Shown here one piece after another: positions 49,240-57,970 of a stretch of 64,000 bases of DNA. This DNA comes from SB25 sp029560875. GTDB taxonomy: Bacteria; Bacteroidota; Bacteroidia; Bacteroidales; Tenuifilaceae. Position numbers and translations under genes: made by a program. The stretch covers positions 62,001 through 126,000 of the forward strand of contig DAOOPM010000004.1 in NCBI GenBank assembly GCA_035388225.1. Direction: 5' to 3'. The notes under the pieces are model-generated. The model saw only the letters and a list, made by a program, of their open reading frames with translations. It searched no databases and was not told the DNA's origin. How positions within the stretch are numbered: position 1 is the first letter of the stretch; each line of letters starts with the position of its first letter.

Positions 49240-51177
49240 CTATTCTTCGGTGAAATCAATAAAATCGATTGTATCTGAAGGAAAAGTGTCCTGTTTAGCA
49301 ATTACTTTTTTTGCTTCGCCATTTAGCTTGAATTCGCCAATATTTAGAATAGAGTTGTAATCATCATTGGTGATGTAGCCTCTATTAAGCATTTTGTTTG
49401 AAACAAATTCAAAACTATTCAGCATAAATGGTTTAAGGTGATTTTCGTCCTCAAAAACCCACTTGAATTTTGTTGGGCGAGGTACAATGTAAGCGAGGAA
49501 CAACGCTTCCTGCAAACTTAGCTCGTTTGGTTTTTTATCGAAATAGAAGTGGCTGGCATCCTTGACGCCATAAACATTTGAACCCCATTCAATAATATTA
49601 AGGTATATTTCGAGCATTCGGTCTTTGCTCACAATAGCATTGTGTTCAATCATCCAAACGATTAAGAACTCCTCGAATTTTCGGGTGATATTTTTGTTTC
49701 GGTTTAGGTAAAGGTTTTTAATCAGCTGTTGTGAGAGGGTGCTCCCGCCTCGAGCAAAACGCTTTTCTTTGATATTGCAGGCCATAGCATAACGAATTCC
49801 GTCTAAATCGAATCCTCTGTGGTTGTAGAAACTACCATCTTCGCTAGTTATTATTGCCCAGCGCAGAAATGGCGAAATTTTATCGAGACTAACATAATCT
49901 TTGCCTCCACCAATTCTTATATCTTTTATGAAAACACCTTCGTTGTAAACCTTATGGGTAAAAGTATCGTTAAGAGCATTGAAGTTCGTATTTCCATACG
50001 ATTGAATGTAAAATCCTTTCGATAGTAGTTTTGATTCAATTCTTAAGCTATCGGGATTGTTTTTGTTGAGATTTACCGATAAACTGTACTGGAATTCTCC
50101 ATTCAACCTCATTCCACTAATATTGCTAAATAAACTTTTAGGTAACGATTCAATTAGTTCTTGCCATTTATGGTTCCCGATTTTGAAACTTAAATCAATT
50201 ATAGAGTCGTTTTTATAGCATAGCCCAACATTAGCAGTTAGTTTGTTGAAGTTTACTTGTGAAAGAGTATCGATGCAGTAAGATAATGGAGTTATTTTGA
50301 AGATTAAATTTGCCGATACACTATCGGTTTCAACCACAGTTTCTGCAATTCTCTTACCTTGAATTTGCAGATTATTGACCTTAGAGTTAAATAGGAGTTC
50401 GATGTTGTTTTTAGATAAATTTTTAGCTTCCAAGGATACTTTTGCTGAATCGAAAAAGGTAGTGATGCCAAGGAATGGCTCAAGGAATGGTACTTTTGCT
50501 GCACCGTCTTTCCCACTTACAGTTAAGTTTATTGTATTGGATTTTTTATCGGTTACACCGTTTAAAATGAAATAGTTTTCGTTGGTATTATCAACAAATC
50601 TGGCAACGGCGTTAAATTTCTTTCCAGAGTATTTCCAATTTTGTATGGTTAATAATCCAGAGTATATTGAGTCGGTGTAGTTTAAATTGAAGTTATCGAC
50701 GTTAAACTTCGCTGTTGAAAGGCCAAAGAATTTTTTAATGGCTGTATTTAGCCGTGCAATGGAGTTTGAAGAGTTGCTTATTTTTGCAGTACCTAGGGTG
50801 TTGCTTTTATTGGATAATGAATTTCGATAAGTTAAAACATTATGAATATTGACTTTCGAGTCGGTTATAGTTACCACTAAAGGGTTTATTTTTAAAGTAA
50901 GAAGGTTAAGTAGACTAAGTCTAGTTTCAATAAAATCAGTACTTACAAGAGTATCTGAGTTGTTTAAAATACATAACTCTTCAAGTTGAATTGTTCGTAA
51001 GCCAATGTACCGTAGTTCGTTGGTTTTAATAGTTAGATTGTAATTTTGCTCAATTTTTGATATTTGTCGATTAAACTGATAGCGTGCAATATTGCTTCTA
51101 AAAATAAACCCTAGTGCAATAAGTGCAATAAACACTATTAGGGTGTGTTTTGTTATCTTATTGAAATTTAGTTTCAT
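49240..51177 (-). CDS. GT51 peptidoglycan glycosyltransferase with a long N-terminal domain
   Basis: A 645-residue protein with one N-terminal membrane helix (about 13-27), a beta-rich region of about 380 residues without recognised enzyme motifs (AsmA-like in style), and a GT51 transglycosylase domain at about 425-580. The GT51 motifs are SEDGSFYNHRG (catalytic E446), RGGSTLSQQLIKNLY, KFEEFLIVWMIE and EIYLNIIEWG. There is no penicillin-binding transpeptidase domain, unlike PBP1. It polymerises lipid II glycan strands. A TACCTTTG -7 element lies at 51198-51205. Confidence 0.88.
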   Translation of the reverse strand: MKLNFNKITKHTLIVFIALIALGFIFRSNIARYQFNRQISKIEQNYNLTIKTNELRYIGLRTIQLEELCILNNSDTLVSTDFIETRLSLLNLLTLKINPLVVTITDSKVNIHNVLTYRNSLSNKSNTLGTAKISNSSNSIARLNTAIKKFFGLSTAKFNVDNFNLNYTDSIYSGLLTIQNWKYSGKKFNAVARFVDNTNENYFILNGVTDKKSNTINLTVSGKDGAAKVPFLEPFLGITTFFDSAKVSLEAKNLSKNNIELLFNSKVNNLQIQGKRIAETVVETDSVSANLIFKITPLSYCIDTLSQVNFNKLTANVGLCYKNDSIIDLSFKIGNHKWQELIESLPKSLFSNISGMRLNGEFQYSLSVNLNKNNPDSLRIESKLLSKGFYIQSYGNTNFNALNDTFTHKVYNEGVFIKDIRIGGGKDYVSLDKISPFLRWAIITSEDGSFYNHRGFDLDGIRYAMACNIKEKRFARGGSTLSQQLIKNLYLNRNKNITRKFEEFLIVWMIEHNAIVSKDRMLEIYLNIIEWGSNVYGVKDASHFYFDKKPNELSLQEALFLAYIVPRPTKFKWVFEDENHLKPFMLNSFEFVSNKMLNRGYITNDDYNSILNIGEFKLNGEAKKVIAKQDTFPSDTIDFIDFTEE

Positions 51178-51197
51178 AAATAGTATTTAAGGTTTTG

Positions 51198-51205
51198 CAA
51201 AGGTA
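51198..51205 (-). promoter_or_regulatory. -7 promoter element of the GT51 gene
   Basis: TACCTTTG on the minus strand, a TAnnTTTG match 21 bp before the ATG at 51177. No clear -33 TTG. Confidence 0.45.
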
Positions 51206-51250
51206 CACCATTCAGTTAAATGTTACGTGTTAAATTCTGCGAAAGCAAAT

Positions 51251-51282
51251 AACAAAAAAAAGGTACCTACTGGGTACCTTTT
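51251..51282 (-). terminator. Terminator of the porin-like gene
   Basis: A stem AAAAGGTACC / GGTACCTTTT (51258-51282) followed on the minus strand by a T7 tract. It lies 24 bp after the stop at 51306. Confidence 0.85.
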
Positions 51283-51305
51283 CAATAAAAGACTATAATT
51301 AATGA

Positions 51306-52559
51306 TTAAAAATCGTATTTAGCGGCGAATGTAATTCTGTTATTGTAAACTGGGTCCATTGAGGATGTAACTTTATGCTTTGCATCCCATGTTTTGCCGT
51401 AAACTGCACCTGCAAGCATATATTCCAGTGCAAATGTTAAGTTTTCTTCTTTATAGGAAATTCTTGGAGAGATTCTATAGAAATAGTCCATATCATCGTT
51501 ACGGAAATATTTTACAGTACCAACAGTAAGGCTAGTATAATCATCATCCGCACCTAGTAACTTTGAGTATCCTAAAAATAAACCCAAACCTAATTTACCA
51601 AACCCTTGTTGTAAATCAAACCAAGCGCCTAGAGTTTTTAAACTTGTATATTCATAGTCTTGCTCTGCATTAGCATCTGTACCAGTTTTCATGCCGTACC
51701 CACCAATCATGTTCAGGTGGGTAAGATTTTGTCCATATAATGCCATTGCTTTAATGGTGGTATTACTAAGTTTAGCCATTACATAAGCATTAAATAGATA
51801 TTGTCCAATAGTTTTGTTTGTAGTATAGTTAGTCGCAGTCTCAATTCTTGGAGTTAACCATTTATAACCAGCAGAAGCTCCAATCATAAATGTTTTTCTA
51901 TTTCCTAAAGATGCTTGAGCAATTATTTCAGGTAATCCTGAATTTCTTTGAGCCTCAGCAGGACCTGTAGATTTATGATAGCTCTGAGTTAATGCAGTTA
52001 AGCTAAGTTTAACCGATTCGGATGGAAAAACAGTATAACGTACCTGGGGTGAACGATTCAATGCATTAATTGGTACTCCAGCTCCAAAAGAGATGTTTGC
52101 TGGTATAACTTCAGTTACTATTACAGGATGCCAATAGTGCCCGAGCAATAATTCTGATTTTTCCCACTTCAAATTGATTGTAAGGTGGCGTAAGGTTAGT
52201 AGCCTAGCATAATCATTTGCGGTTGCAAAGAAATCTGCTTCAATTAACCCTGAAGTTTTAGCACCAAGAATATCTGGCCCAGAAATCTTTAAACCAAAGC
52301 GGGTTGATAAACTTAACATTTGGAGTTGTAATTGCTCATTTTTATCCTTGCCATTAGCGTCAAGGCTTTCCATTAAAGGATAAAAGTATACTTCACCATC
52401 GCGAGCATCTAAGGATTTATACGTGTCCAATATTATCTCATAGTTGATAAAACCGTAGGGTTTAATCTCAAATTTTGGCTTTTCGGGCTCTTGTGCTTTA
52501 GTGGTAATTGCACATAATAGAATTAAGGACGTTAGAAATAGTTTCAGATGTGTATTCAT
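51306..52559 (-). CDS. Outer-membrane porin-like beta-barrel protein
   Basis: A 417-residue secreted protein with a signal peptide (MNTHLKLFLTSLILLCAITT) and a body of alternating hydrophobic/polar strands ending with aromatic FAAKYDF, the typical C-terminal Phe of barrels inserted by BAM. It resembles DcaP/porin-type families in layout, without a motif that names a substrate. Monocistronic with its own terminator. Confidence 0.7.
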   Translation of the reverse strand: MNTHLKLFLTSLILLCAITTKAQEPEKPKFEIKPYGFINYEIILDTYKSLDARDGEVYFYPLMESLDANGKDKNEQLQLQMLSLSTRFGLKISGPDILGAKTSGLIEADFFATANDYARLLTLRHLTINLKWEKSELLLGHYWHPVIVTEVIPANISFGAGVPINALNRSPQVRYTVFPSESVKLSLTALTQSYHKSTGPAEAQRNSGLPEIIAQASLGNRKTFMIGASAGYKWLTPRIETATNYTTNKTIGQYLFNAYVMAKLSNTTIKAMALYGQNLTHLNMIGGYGMKTGTDANAEQDYEYTSLKTLGAWFDLQQGFGKLGLGLFLGYSKLLGADDDYTSLTVGTVKYFRNDDMDYFYRISPRISYKEENLTFALEYMLAGAVYGKTWDAKHKVTSSMDPVYNNRITFAAKYDF

Positions 52560-52682
52560 AGCGTTCTTTTAAAAGTTATATTTGAATTTGGTTGTTGCTA
52601 GTTTTTGCATACTATTTGCAAAGGTGATAAATGTTTTTTTATTTTTAAAGGCATTTTGGTGATATTGATTAACATCAAGGTT

Positions 52683-53762
52683 ATGTGTATGAAGTTATTT
52701 TTTACTTTACTGTTACTTTTTGTTAGTTATGTAGATTTAATTGCATCCGATGCAGATTCATTAAGACCCCGTATAGTAGAATTTCCGAGGCATATACACT
52801 TATACACAAAAATAGGTCCATCCTATTCTCAAATTGAGATTGATAACCCAGATATAGATGAATCGTTACTCTTTAAACCCAACCCACAATCGCTTATTGG
52901 CTTCGGATTTTCTTATTCTTGGTTAGGCTTGGGTTTTAGTTTGCAGTTACCTGCAGAACCGGGAAATCTAGAAAAGTACGGAAAAACTCAAAAGTTCGAT
53001 TTTGAAGCACACATCACAGCCCGAAGATTCATGGTTGATTTAACCCTTAAAAGTTATAAAGGATTCTATTTTTTTAATGCCGATGATTATATTGATAGTT
53101 GGAATGATGGTGATGACTACCCTCAAATTCCTAACTTACAGACTGTCTCTATAGCAACATCGTTTGCATATATTTTTAGTCCCGACAGGTATTCGGCAAA
53201 TGCAGCATATTCGCATACAAAAGCAATGCGTAGGAGTGGTGGTAGCTGGATGCTTGGTGGTTATATTTCGCTTAATGGGGTGGGTTCCGATTCGTCTATT
53301 GTTCCATTGGTTATTAAGGAATACGTTGACCCTAAGCTTGATATTCGAAATGTTATTTTTTCCAATTTTGGCATTTCGTTTGGCTATTCACATCTATTCA
53401 CACTTTGGCGCAAGTACTATATATCATTTACATTATTACCTGGTTTGTCATTTCAAAATGTGGTTCAGCAATCCTCTATTGATAATACTGTCAAGGAGTT
53501 TAACGCATTATCGATGCGTAATATTACCCGTTTCTCATTGGGTAAGAATGGCGATAAGTTTTACTGGGGTTTATCGGCCTATGTTGAATCAACTTTCCTT
53601 AAGCACAATAGTTCTCAATTAGCCTTAAACTCAGGTCATACCGAAATATTTTTAGGATATAGACTAGATACATCCAATTGGCGCTTTATGAAAGGAGTTG
53701 ATAGGGTTATGCATCCTCGTTTCTTAAGATTTATAACTGGTAAACCACCAGTAAGAGAGTAA
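52683..53762 (+). CDS. DUF4421 family outer-membrane protein
   Basis: About 359 residues. Start at 52683 or 52689 (two in-frame ATGs), both followed by a signal peptide (MKLFFTLLLLFVSYVDLIA); the longer frame starts with a TTG. The body is beta-rich with many aromatic residues (FGFSYSWLGLGFSLQLPAEP, FLGYRLDTSNWRFMKG), fitting DUF4421, a Bacteroidota family of predicted barrels of unknown function. Convergent with the AlkD-like gene by 1 bp. Confidence 0.65.
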   Translation: MCMKLFFTLLLLFVSYVDLIASDADSLRPRIVEFPRHIHLYTKIGPSYSQIEIDNPDIDESLLFKPNPQSLIGFGFSYSWLGLGFSLQLPAEPGNLEKYGKTQKFDFEAHITARRFMVDLTLKSYKGFYFFNADDYIDSWNDGDDYPQIPNLQTVSIATSFAYIFSPDRYSANAAYSHTKAMRRSGGSWMLGGYISLNGVGSDSSIVPLVIKEYVDPKLDIRNVIFSNFGISFGYSHLFTLWRKYYISFTLLPGLSFQNVVQQSSIDNTVKEFNALSMRNITRFSLGKNGDKFYWGLSAYVESTFLKHNSSQLALNSGHTEIFLGYRLDTSNWRFMKGVDRVMHPRFLRFITGKPPVRE

Positions 53763-53763
53763 A

Positions 53764-54471
53764 TTATTTTTCCATTGCTTTAACTTTCAGTTCTTTGGGC
53801 ATTTTCTCTATTGCGTAACGCAATGCCGTTCGCGGCATAATGTGTTTCTTGGATATAACATAATCGAAAACAGCTTTTCGGTTTGACTGACTGGCTGCCT
53901 TTAGCATCCATCCATATCCTTTTTGGACTAAATCGTCATTTTCCAGCAAGAGAATGTTTGCAATATCAAAAATATCGTTGAGAAATAGTCCTTTACGGGC
54001 TGGAATTATTAAAGAAACTGCGGCGGCACGTTTCATCCATCGATTATTGGATTTAGCCCACCGCTTTAGTTCATTAATAAAATTTGGGTACATCTCAACA
54101 AACTCGCCAACGGTGTGGTTGCACAATGTATCGCATGATGCCCAGTTGTTAACATAGGTACTTACCCATTTTTCAAATACCTTAAAGTCATTGGGTTCGT
54201 ATTTTTTGTGGATATAGTATGACCAATTACAGGCAATAAACGATTCTTCTATGTAACCCGATTCCCAGAGCTCTTCGCAGAGTTTAAAAATATCTTTTTT
54301 CGATAAATTCTCAATTTGCTTGAAGTAGGTTTTGCCAATTTTAATTACATCGGCCGATTTTACTCCATGCGATTTAATTTTTTCCTTGAAGAATCGTTGA
54401 CCCGATAAACGAATTTCCTCGCTGGATTTGGCTATAAGTAGATTGCGAATCTCACTAATTATATTTTCCAT
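53764..54471 (-). CDS. AlkD-like DNA alkylation repair protein
   Basis: A 235-residue all-helical protein of HEAT-like repeats, with KEKIKSHGVKSADVIKIGKT at the N-terminus, CNWSYYIHKKYEP, WASCDTLCNHTVGEFV and NRWMKRAAAVSLI. These fit AlkD, a DNA glycosylase that removes alkylated bases such as 7-methylguanine and 3-methyladenine. Trp and Asp residues at the expected places are present. Twenty bp after the M1 peptidase, same strand. Confidence 0.88.
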   Translation of the reverse strand: MENIISEIRNLLIAKSSEEIRLSGQRFFKEKIKSHGVKSADVIKIGKTYFKQIENLSKKDIFKLCEELWESGYIEESFIACNWSYYIHKKYEPNDFKVFEKWVSTYVNNWASCDTLCNHTVGEFVEMYPNFINELKRWAKSNNRWMKRAAAVSLIIPARKGLFLNDIFDIANILLLENDDLVQKGYGWMLKAASQSNRKAVFDYVISKKHIMPRTALRYAIEKMPKELKVKAMEK

Positions 54472-54490
54472 AAATATCTACTTTAAATGC

Positions 54491-57037
54491 TTAATTATTT
54501 TTTCTAAAAAGCATATCGGCCGATTGCTTGAGTTTATTTTTTAGGTTTTCCGATACTTGTGGATGGCTATTCAACCAGTCGGTAACAATTTTTGCAGCCT
54601 CAGGACTGCTATGTCCCCAAAGAGTGGCATCGAGCCACATTTTTGGGAAAAAGATATCGCCTGTTTGCTGAATCTCAGGAAGTAAATCGAGCGATGCGGT
54701 TAGGTAATGAATTGAATGCGCTGTGCGCAATGGGTGGTTAAAGTAACGCAGCGCTTCGGTTACCCAAGGTTCAGGTCGGCGATTTTGTGTGTTGAATAGG
54801 CTGTGGAAAAAGTCGTCGCGGATGGCTTCGTCGTTGCTAACGGCACGTTTTACAAATCTGAATTTTGCAAGCCTGTCGTTATTTGTAATCCTATTTAGTT
54901 GAACACCCAATAAACTATCGGCTTCGTGAACCCCACGTACCGCAATTTCTAAGGCTAGATTGGTTAAATCCTGCTCACTAAGTGTAATTCCATCAATTTT
55001 TGCCTTGCTATTCCAAAAATCAACGAGATTCTCTATTGCTTCGCTGGAAAGGGCTATTCTAGTATAGGTTTGGAATACTGGTTTGCGTTCATCAACAGGA
55101 ATATTCTTGGAGTTGAAGAGCTTGTAAAGAGTAAACTCAAGGAATTGCGATTGTTTAGTTCGTTCATCCTGTGTCATAAACTGCCACCAAACCATTTCAA
55201 TACTGCTTAGTAAATAGTTGCGGGTTTGTGGTTCCTTTTCTTTGCTAAGCGAAGATAATAGGAAGTTGAAGTACTCCGATTTATTGAGTTTTTCATTCAA
55301 AAATAATTCATTGATTGAAATAAGGTTTGAGGCTCTGGCCACAGCGTCATCAACAACGAACGATGGGTTTATCAATTTATTTAGATTATCCTGTTCTGTG
55401 ATAAATTGTCCGTAACCAAGTCCGTTGGAGTTTAAAAGAATAATATCATCCTTAGAATTTACATTGATTTTTACTACCGATTTATTGTGTTTGATATCGG
55501 CGGTTTCTACTTTGGAGTTTTCACCCATTATTGCAACTGAGTATTCCATTGGTATTTCGATTCCTTTTACTTTCTGAGTTAAGCATAAACTCAACAAACT
55601 ATCCTTTTCACTTTTAATTTTTGATGAAATTATTGGCATTTCAGCCTGTTCAACCCATGCTTTGCTCCATTTTTTAAGGTCAACAGGGGTGAGGGTGTCA
55701 AATACCGATATAAGCTCATTCCAGTCAGCATTTGCCATACAATATTGTTTTAGGTACTGCTGAACGCCTTTTTGGAATAGCTCTTCACCCATAGTTTTTT
55801 CCAGTTGCATCATTGCAATTGGCGCTTTGTGATAAATAATATCGCCATAAAGCGTTCCTGCAAACAGTAAATTATCTAAGTTTTGTTGAATAGGGTTGCT
55901 TCCCGAAGTCCTATCGACTGAATATGCTCTTGGGTAATGCGATAATAGAAAACTGAGTTGATGGTTAACTTCAGGAAATTGAGGGTTAACAATTTTATCG
56001 GCCATAAGTCCTGCAAAAACTTCTTTAAGCCAAACATCGTTGAACCAGCGCATTGTAACCAAATTACCAAACCATTGGTGGGCAACCTCGTGGGCAATTA
56101 AGTTGGCTTGTCCTAGTTTTTGGTTAACCGAAGGGTTTTCGTCGAGCAGCAAGCGTGCATCGCGATAAAAAATTGCTCCAGAGTGCTCCATTCCACTATA
56201 CTGAAAATCGGGGATTAGCACAATGTCAAGTTTGTCGAATGGATAAGGTATGCCAGTATAACTCTCGAGCCAGTTTAAAGAATGAAAATGGCTGCTGAAA
56301 ATCGCATCCAAATTTCTTTCAACCTTCTTTAAATCATTTTCACGATGGTATAAAACAATCTTTCGGTTATTCTCAGTTCTGCTTATTGTATCGAACTTAC
56401 CTGCAGCAAATGCGAAAAGATAGGTGCTTAAAGGTTGTGTTTTACCAAACATAAATATGTTGGATGTATCGGTTTGCATTGCATTTTCTGCGGCTGAATT
56501 AGTAACAGCAGTCCAATCCTTGGGAACCTCCAATGTAAGGTTGAATATCGCTTTCATATCGGGCTGGTCAAAACAGGGGAATACTGTCGATGCCCTATCG
56601 GGAACCAAAAGTGTGTATAAGAAATCCTTTTTTCGGTTAAGAGACGATTCGCCAGCATAAAAATCAATATCAACCCTATTTGCACCCTTATACAAATACC
56701 AAGCGGGTATAACAATATGACCATTCTCTGGTTTTGTGTTGTAAACGCGGCTATTAACTGTAACGGACTTTAGACTTGAGTCGTTCATCCTATAATCCAG
56801 TACAACTCTTTGTCGTTTCTTCAACTCAAAGCTAATCTCAACCCTTGATGGGATATTAGATTCCACGTGTGATGGAACCGACATATAGATTGAATAATCG
56901 ATATTTGAGATATTTTCCCTACGGATTGCGGCAAGTTCCTTTGATACCCCTAGTTCTGGAGTTTTACTACAACTTATTGCAAGTAACAATACTAATGCAA
57001 CGGTAATTGATTTAACTGAGAATAGCTGCTTAATCAT
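54491..57037 (-). CDS. M1 family aminopeptidase (lipoprotein)
   Basis: About 848 residues from the ATG at 57035-57037 (MIKQLFSVKSITVALVLLLA); a longer frame starts 11 codons earlier. The N-terminus has a lipobox LLAISC, so the protein is probably a periplasmic or surface lipoprotein. Zinc motif HEVAHQWFGN (H316-E317-H320) followed after 18 residues by E339 in WLKEVFAGL. The exopeptidase signature usually GxMEN reads SGMEHSG here. It removes N-terminal residues from peptides. Confidence 0.9.
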   Translation of the reverse strand: MIKQLFSVKSITVALVLLLAISCSKTPELGVSKELAAIRRENISNIDYSIYMSVPSHVESNIPSRVEISFELKKRQRVVLDYRMNDSSLKSVTVNSRVYNTKPENGHIVIPAWYLYKGANRVDIDFYAGESSLNRKKDFLYTLLVPDRASTVFPCFDQPDMKAIFNLTLEVPKDWTAVTNSAAENAMQTDTSNIFMFGKTQPLSTYLFAFAAGKFDTISRTENNRKIVLYHRENDLKKVERNLDAIFSSHFHSLNWLESYTGIPYPFDKLDIVLIPDFQYSGMEHSGAIFYRDARLLLDENPSVNQKLGQANLIAHEVAHQWFGNLVTMRWFNDVWLKEVFAGLMADKIVNPQFPEVNHQLSFLLSHYPRAYSVDRTSGSNPIQQNLDNLLFAGTLYGDIIYHKAPIAMMQLEKTMGEELFQKGVQQYLKQYCMANADWNELISVFDTLTPVDLKKWSKAWVEQAEMPIISSKIKSEKDSLLSLCLTQKVKGIEIPMEYSVAIMGENSKVETADIKHNKSVVKINVNSKDDIILLNSNGLGYGQFITEQDNLNKLINPSFVVDDAVARASNLISINELFLNEKLNKSEYFNFLLSSLSKEKEPQTRNYLLSSIEMVWWQFMTQDERTKQSQFLEFTLYKLFNSKNIPVDERKPVFQTYTRIALSSEAIENLVDFWNSKAKIDGITLSEQDLTNLALEIAVRGVHEADSLLGVQLNRITNNDRLAKFRFVKRAVSNDEAIRDDFFHSLFNTQNRRPEPWVTEALRYFNHPLRTAHSIHYLTASLDLLPEIQQTGDIFFPKMWLDATLWGHSSPEAAKIVTDWLNSHPQVSENLKNKLKQSADMLFRKNN

Positions 57038-57093
57038 AACGGAAAGATTTACAGCTCTAAAAATATACAATTACAGGTTATAAACAATTATTC

Positions 57094-57101
57094 TATATTT
57101 G
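57094..57101 (+). promoter_or_regulatory. -7 promoter element of the MarR gene
   Basis: TATATTTG matches TAnnTTTG, 26 bp before the ATG at 57128. It overlaps the region upstream of the divergent M1 peptidase gene. Confidence 0.5.
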
Positions 57102-57127
57102 CTTTGCTCAATTTTGATATTAATTCG

Positions 57128-57559
57128 ATGACTGATTTTGATAACGAAATACTCAACCTGCCATACAACCTTTACCGTTCTGCAATATCCATTCGGAGCG
57201 AGATAACCCGAAGGTTAACCGCTGAGTTTAAGGAAGATTTTACATCAGACTACTGGTATATTCTCAATACTATTATTGATAACGAACCAGTTTCGAGCGC
57301 TCATTTATCCGAAATTACTGGACGCGATAGGGCATCAATTTCACGAACTTTAGGCTGCATGGAACGGCTCAATTTAATCAGGAGAGTTGATAACCCTGCC
57401 AACAAACGGTCGGAGTTAATTCTATCAACTAAATTCGCCTTTGAATTCAAAGTTAAGGCAGAGGAGATAATTCGCGAGGTGGTATCATCAACCCTAAAAG
57501 ACCTAAAACCAATTGAGTTGATGGAACTGAATAGGATGTTGAGCGTAATATCTATATAG
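57128..57559 (+). CDS. MarR-family transcriptional regulator
   Basis: A 143-residue winged-helix regulator from the ATG at 57128; a TTG eight codons upstream is an alternative. The core SAHLSEITGRDRASISRTLGC and the wing NPANKRSELILSTK match MarR proteins, which usually repress a nearby gene until they bind a small aromatic ligand. Divergent from the M1 peptidase, so it may control that gene; inference. Confidence 0.85.
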   Translation: MTDFDNEILNLPYNLYRSAISIRSEITRRLTAEFKEDFTSDYWYILNTIIDNEPVSSAHLSEITGRDRASISRTLGCMERLNLIRRVDNPANKRSELILSTKFAFEFKVKAEEIIREVVSSTLKDLKPIELMELNRMLSVISI

Positions 57560-57634
57560 TTATTAGGTGAATAGGTGAATAAGTAATTAAGATATTAAGT
57601 TAATTCTCCACAAAATTACTCAATCACTCATTGT

Positions 57635-57852
57635 CTCAATAACTCAATAACTCAATAACTCAATAACTCAATAACTCAATAACTCAATANNNNNNNNNNN
57701 NNNNNNNNNNNNNNNNNNNNNNNNNNNNNNNNNNNNNNNNNNNNNNNNNNNNNNNNNNNNNNNNNNNNNNNNNNNNNNNNNNNNNNNNNAATAACTCAAT
57801 AACTCAATAACTCAATAACTCAATAACTCAATAACTCAATAACTCAATAACT
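57635..57852. repeat. Octamer tandem repeat CTCAATAA spanning an assembly gap
   Basis: Perfect CTCAATAA units run from 57635 to the gap (about 6.9 copies) and resume after the Ns to 57852 (about 7.9 copies). The two sides join the same repeat, so the gap is caused by it and the true copy number is unknown. The flanks (57560-57634) carry decayed forms of the repeat. This 400-bp gap shows no gene. Confidence 0.9.
57690..57789. other. Assembly gap (100 N)
   Basis: Exactly 100 N, the usual placeholder for an unknown-length gap. It lies inside the octamer repeat, so nothing can be said about the missing bases. Confidence 1.
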
Positions 57853-57940
57853 TCCCCCATTAAACCTTCTCGCCTCCGCTTGGTCTTATCCAAAAATCAA
57901 CTAATTAGCAACAAAATTTTTCTGTGAACATTAAAGCAGC

Positions 57941-57948
57941 TACTTTTG
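57941..57948 (+). promoter_or_regulatory. -7 promoter element of the M3 peptidase gene
   Basis: TACTTTTG, a perfect TAnnTTTG, 23 bp before the ATG at 57971. No TTG with standard spacing was found upstream. Confidence 0.5.
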
Positions 57949-57970
57949 TTGCCTTTAAATATTATTCAAA

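Noticed and set aside
55900..57037. M1 peptidase SGMEHSG as a broken active site
   Set aside because: The GxMEN motif varies among M1 enzymes, and EH in place of EN has been seen in family members as I recall. The zinc site and second Glu are intact, so I do not call the enzyme inactive.
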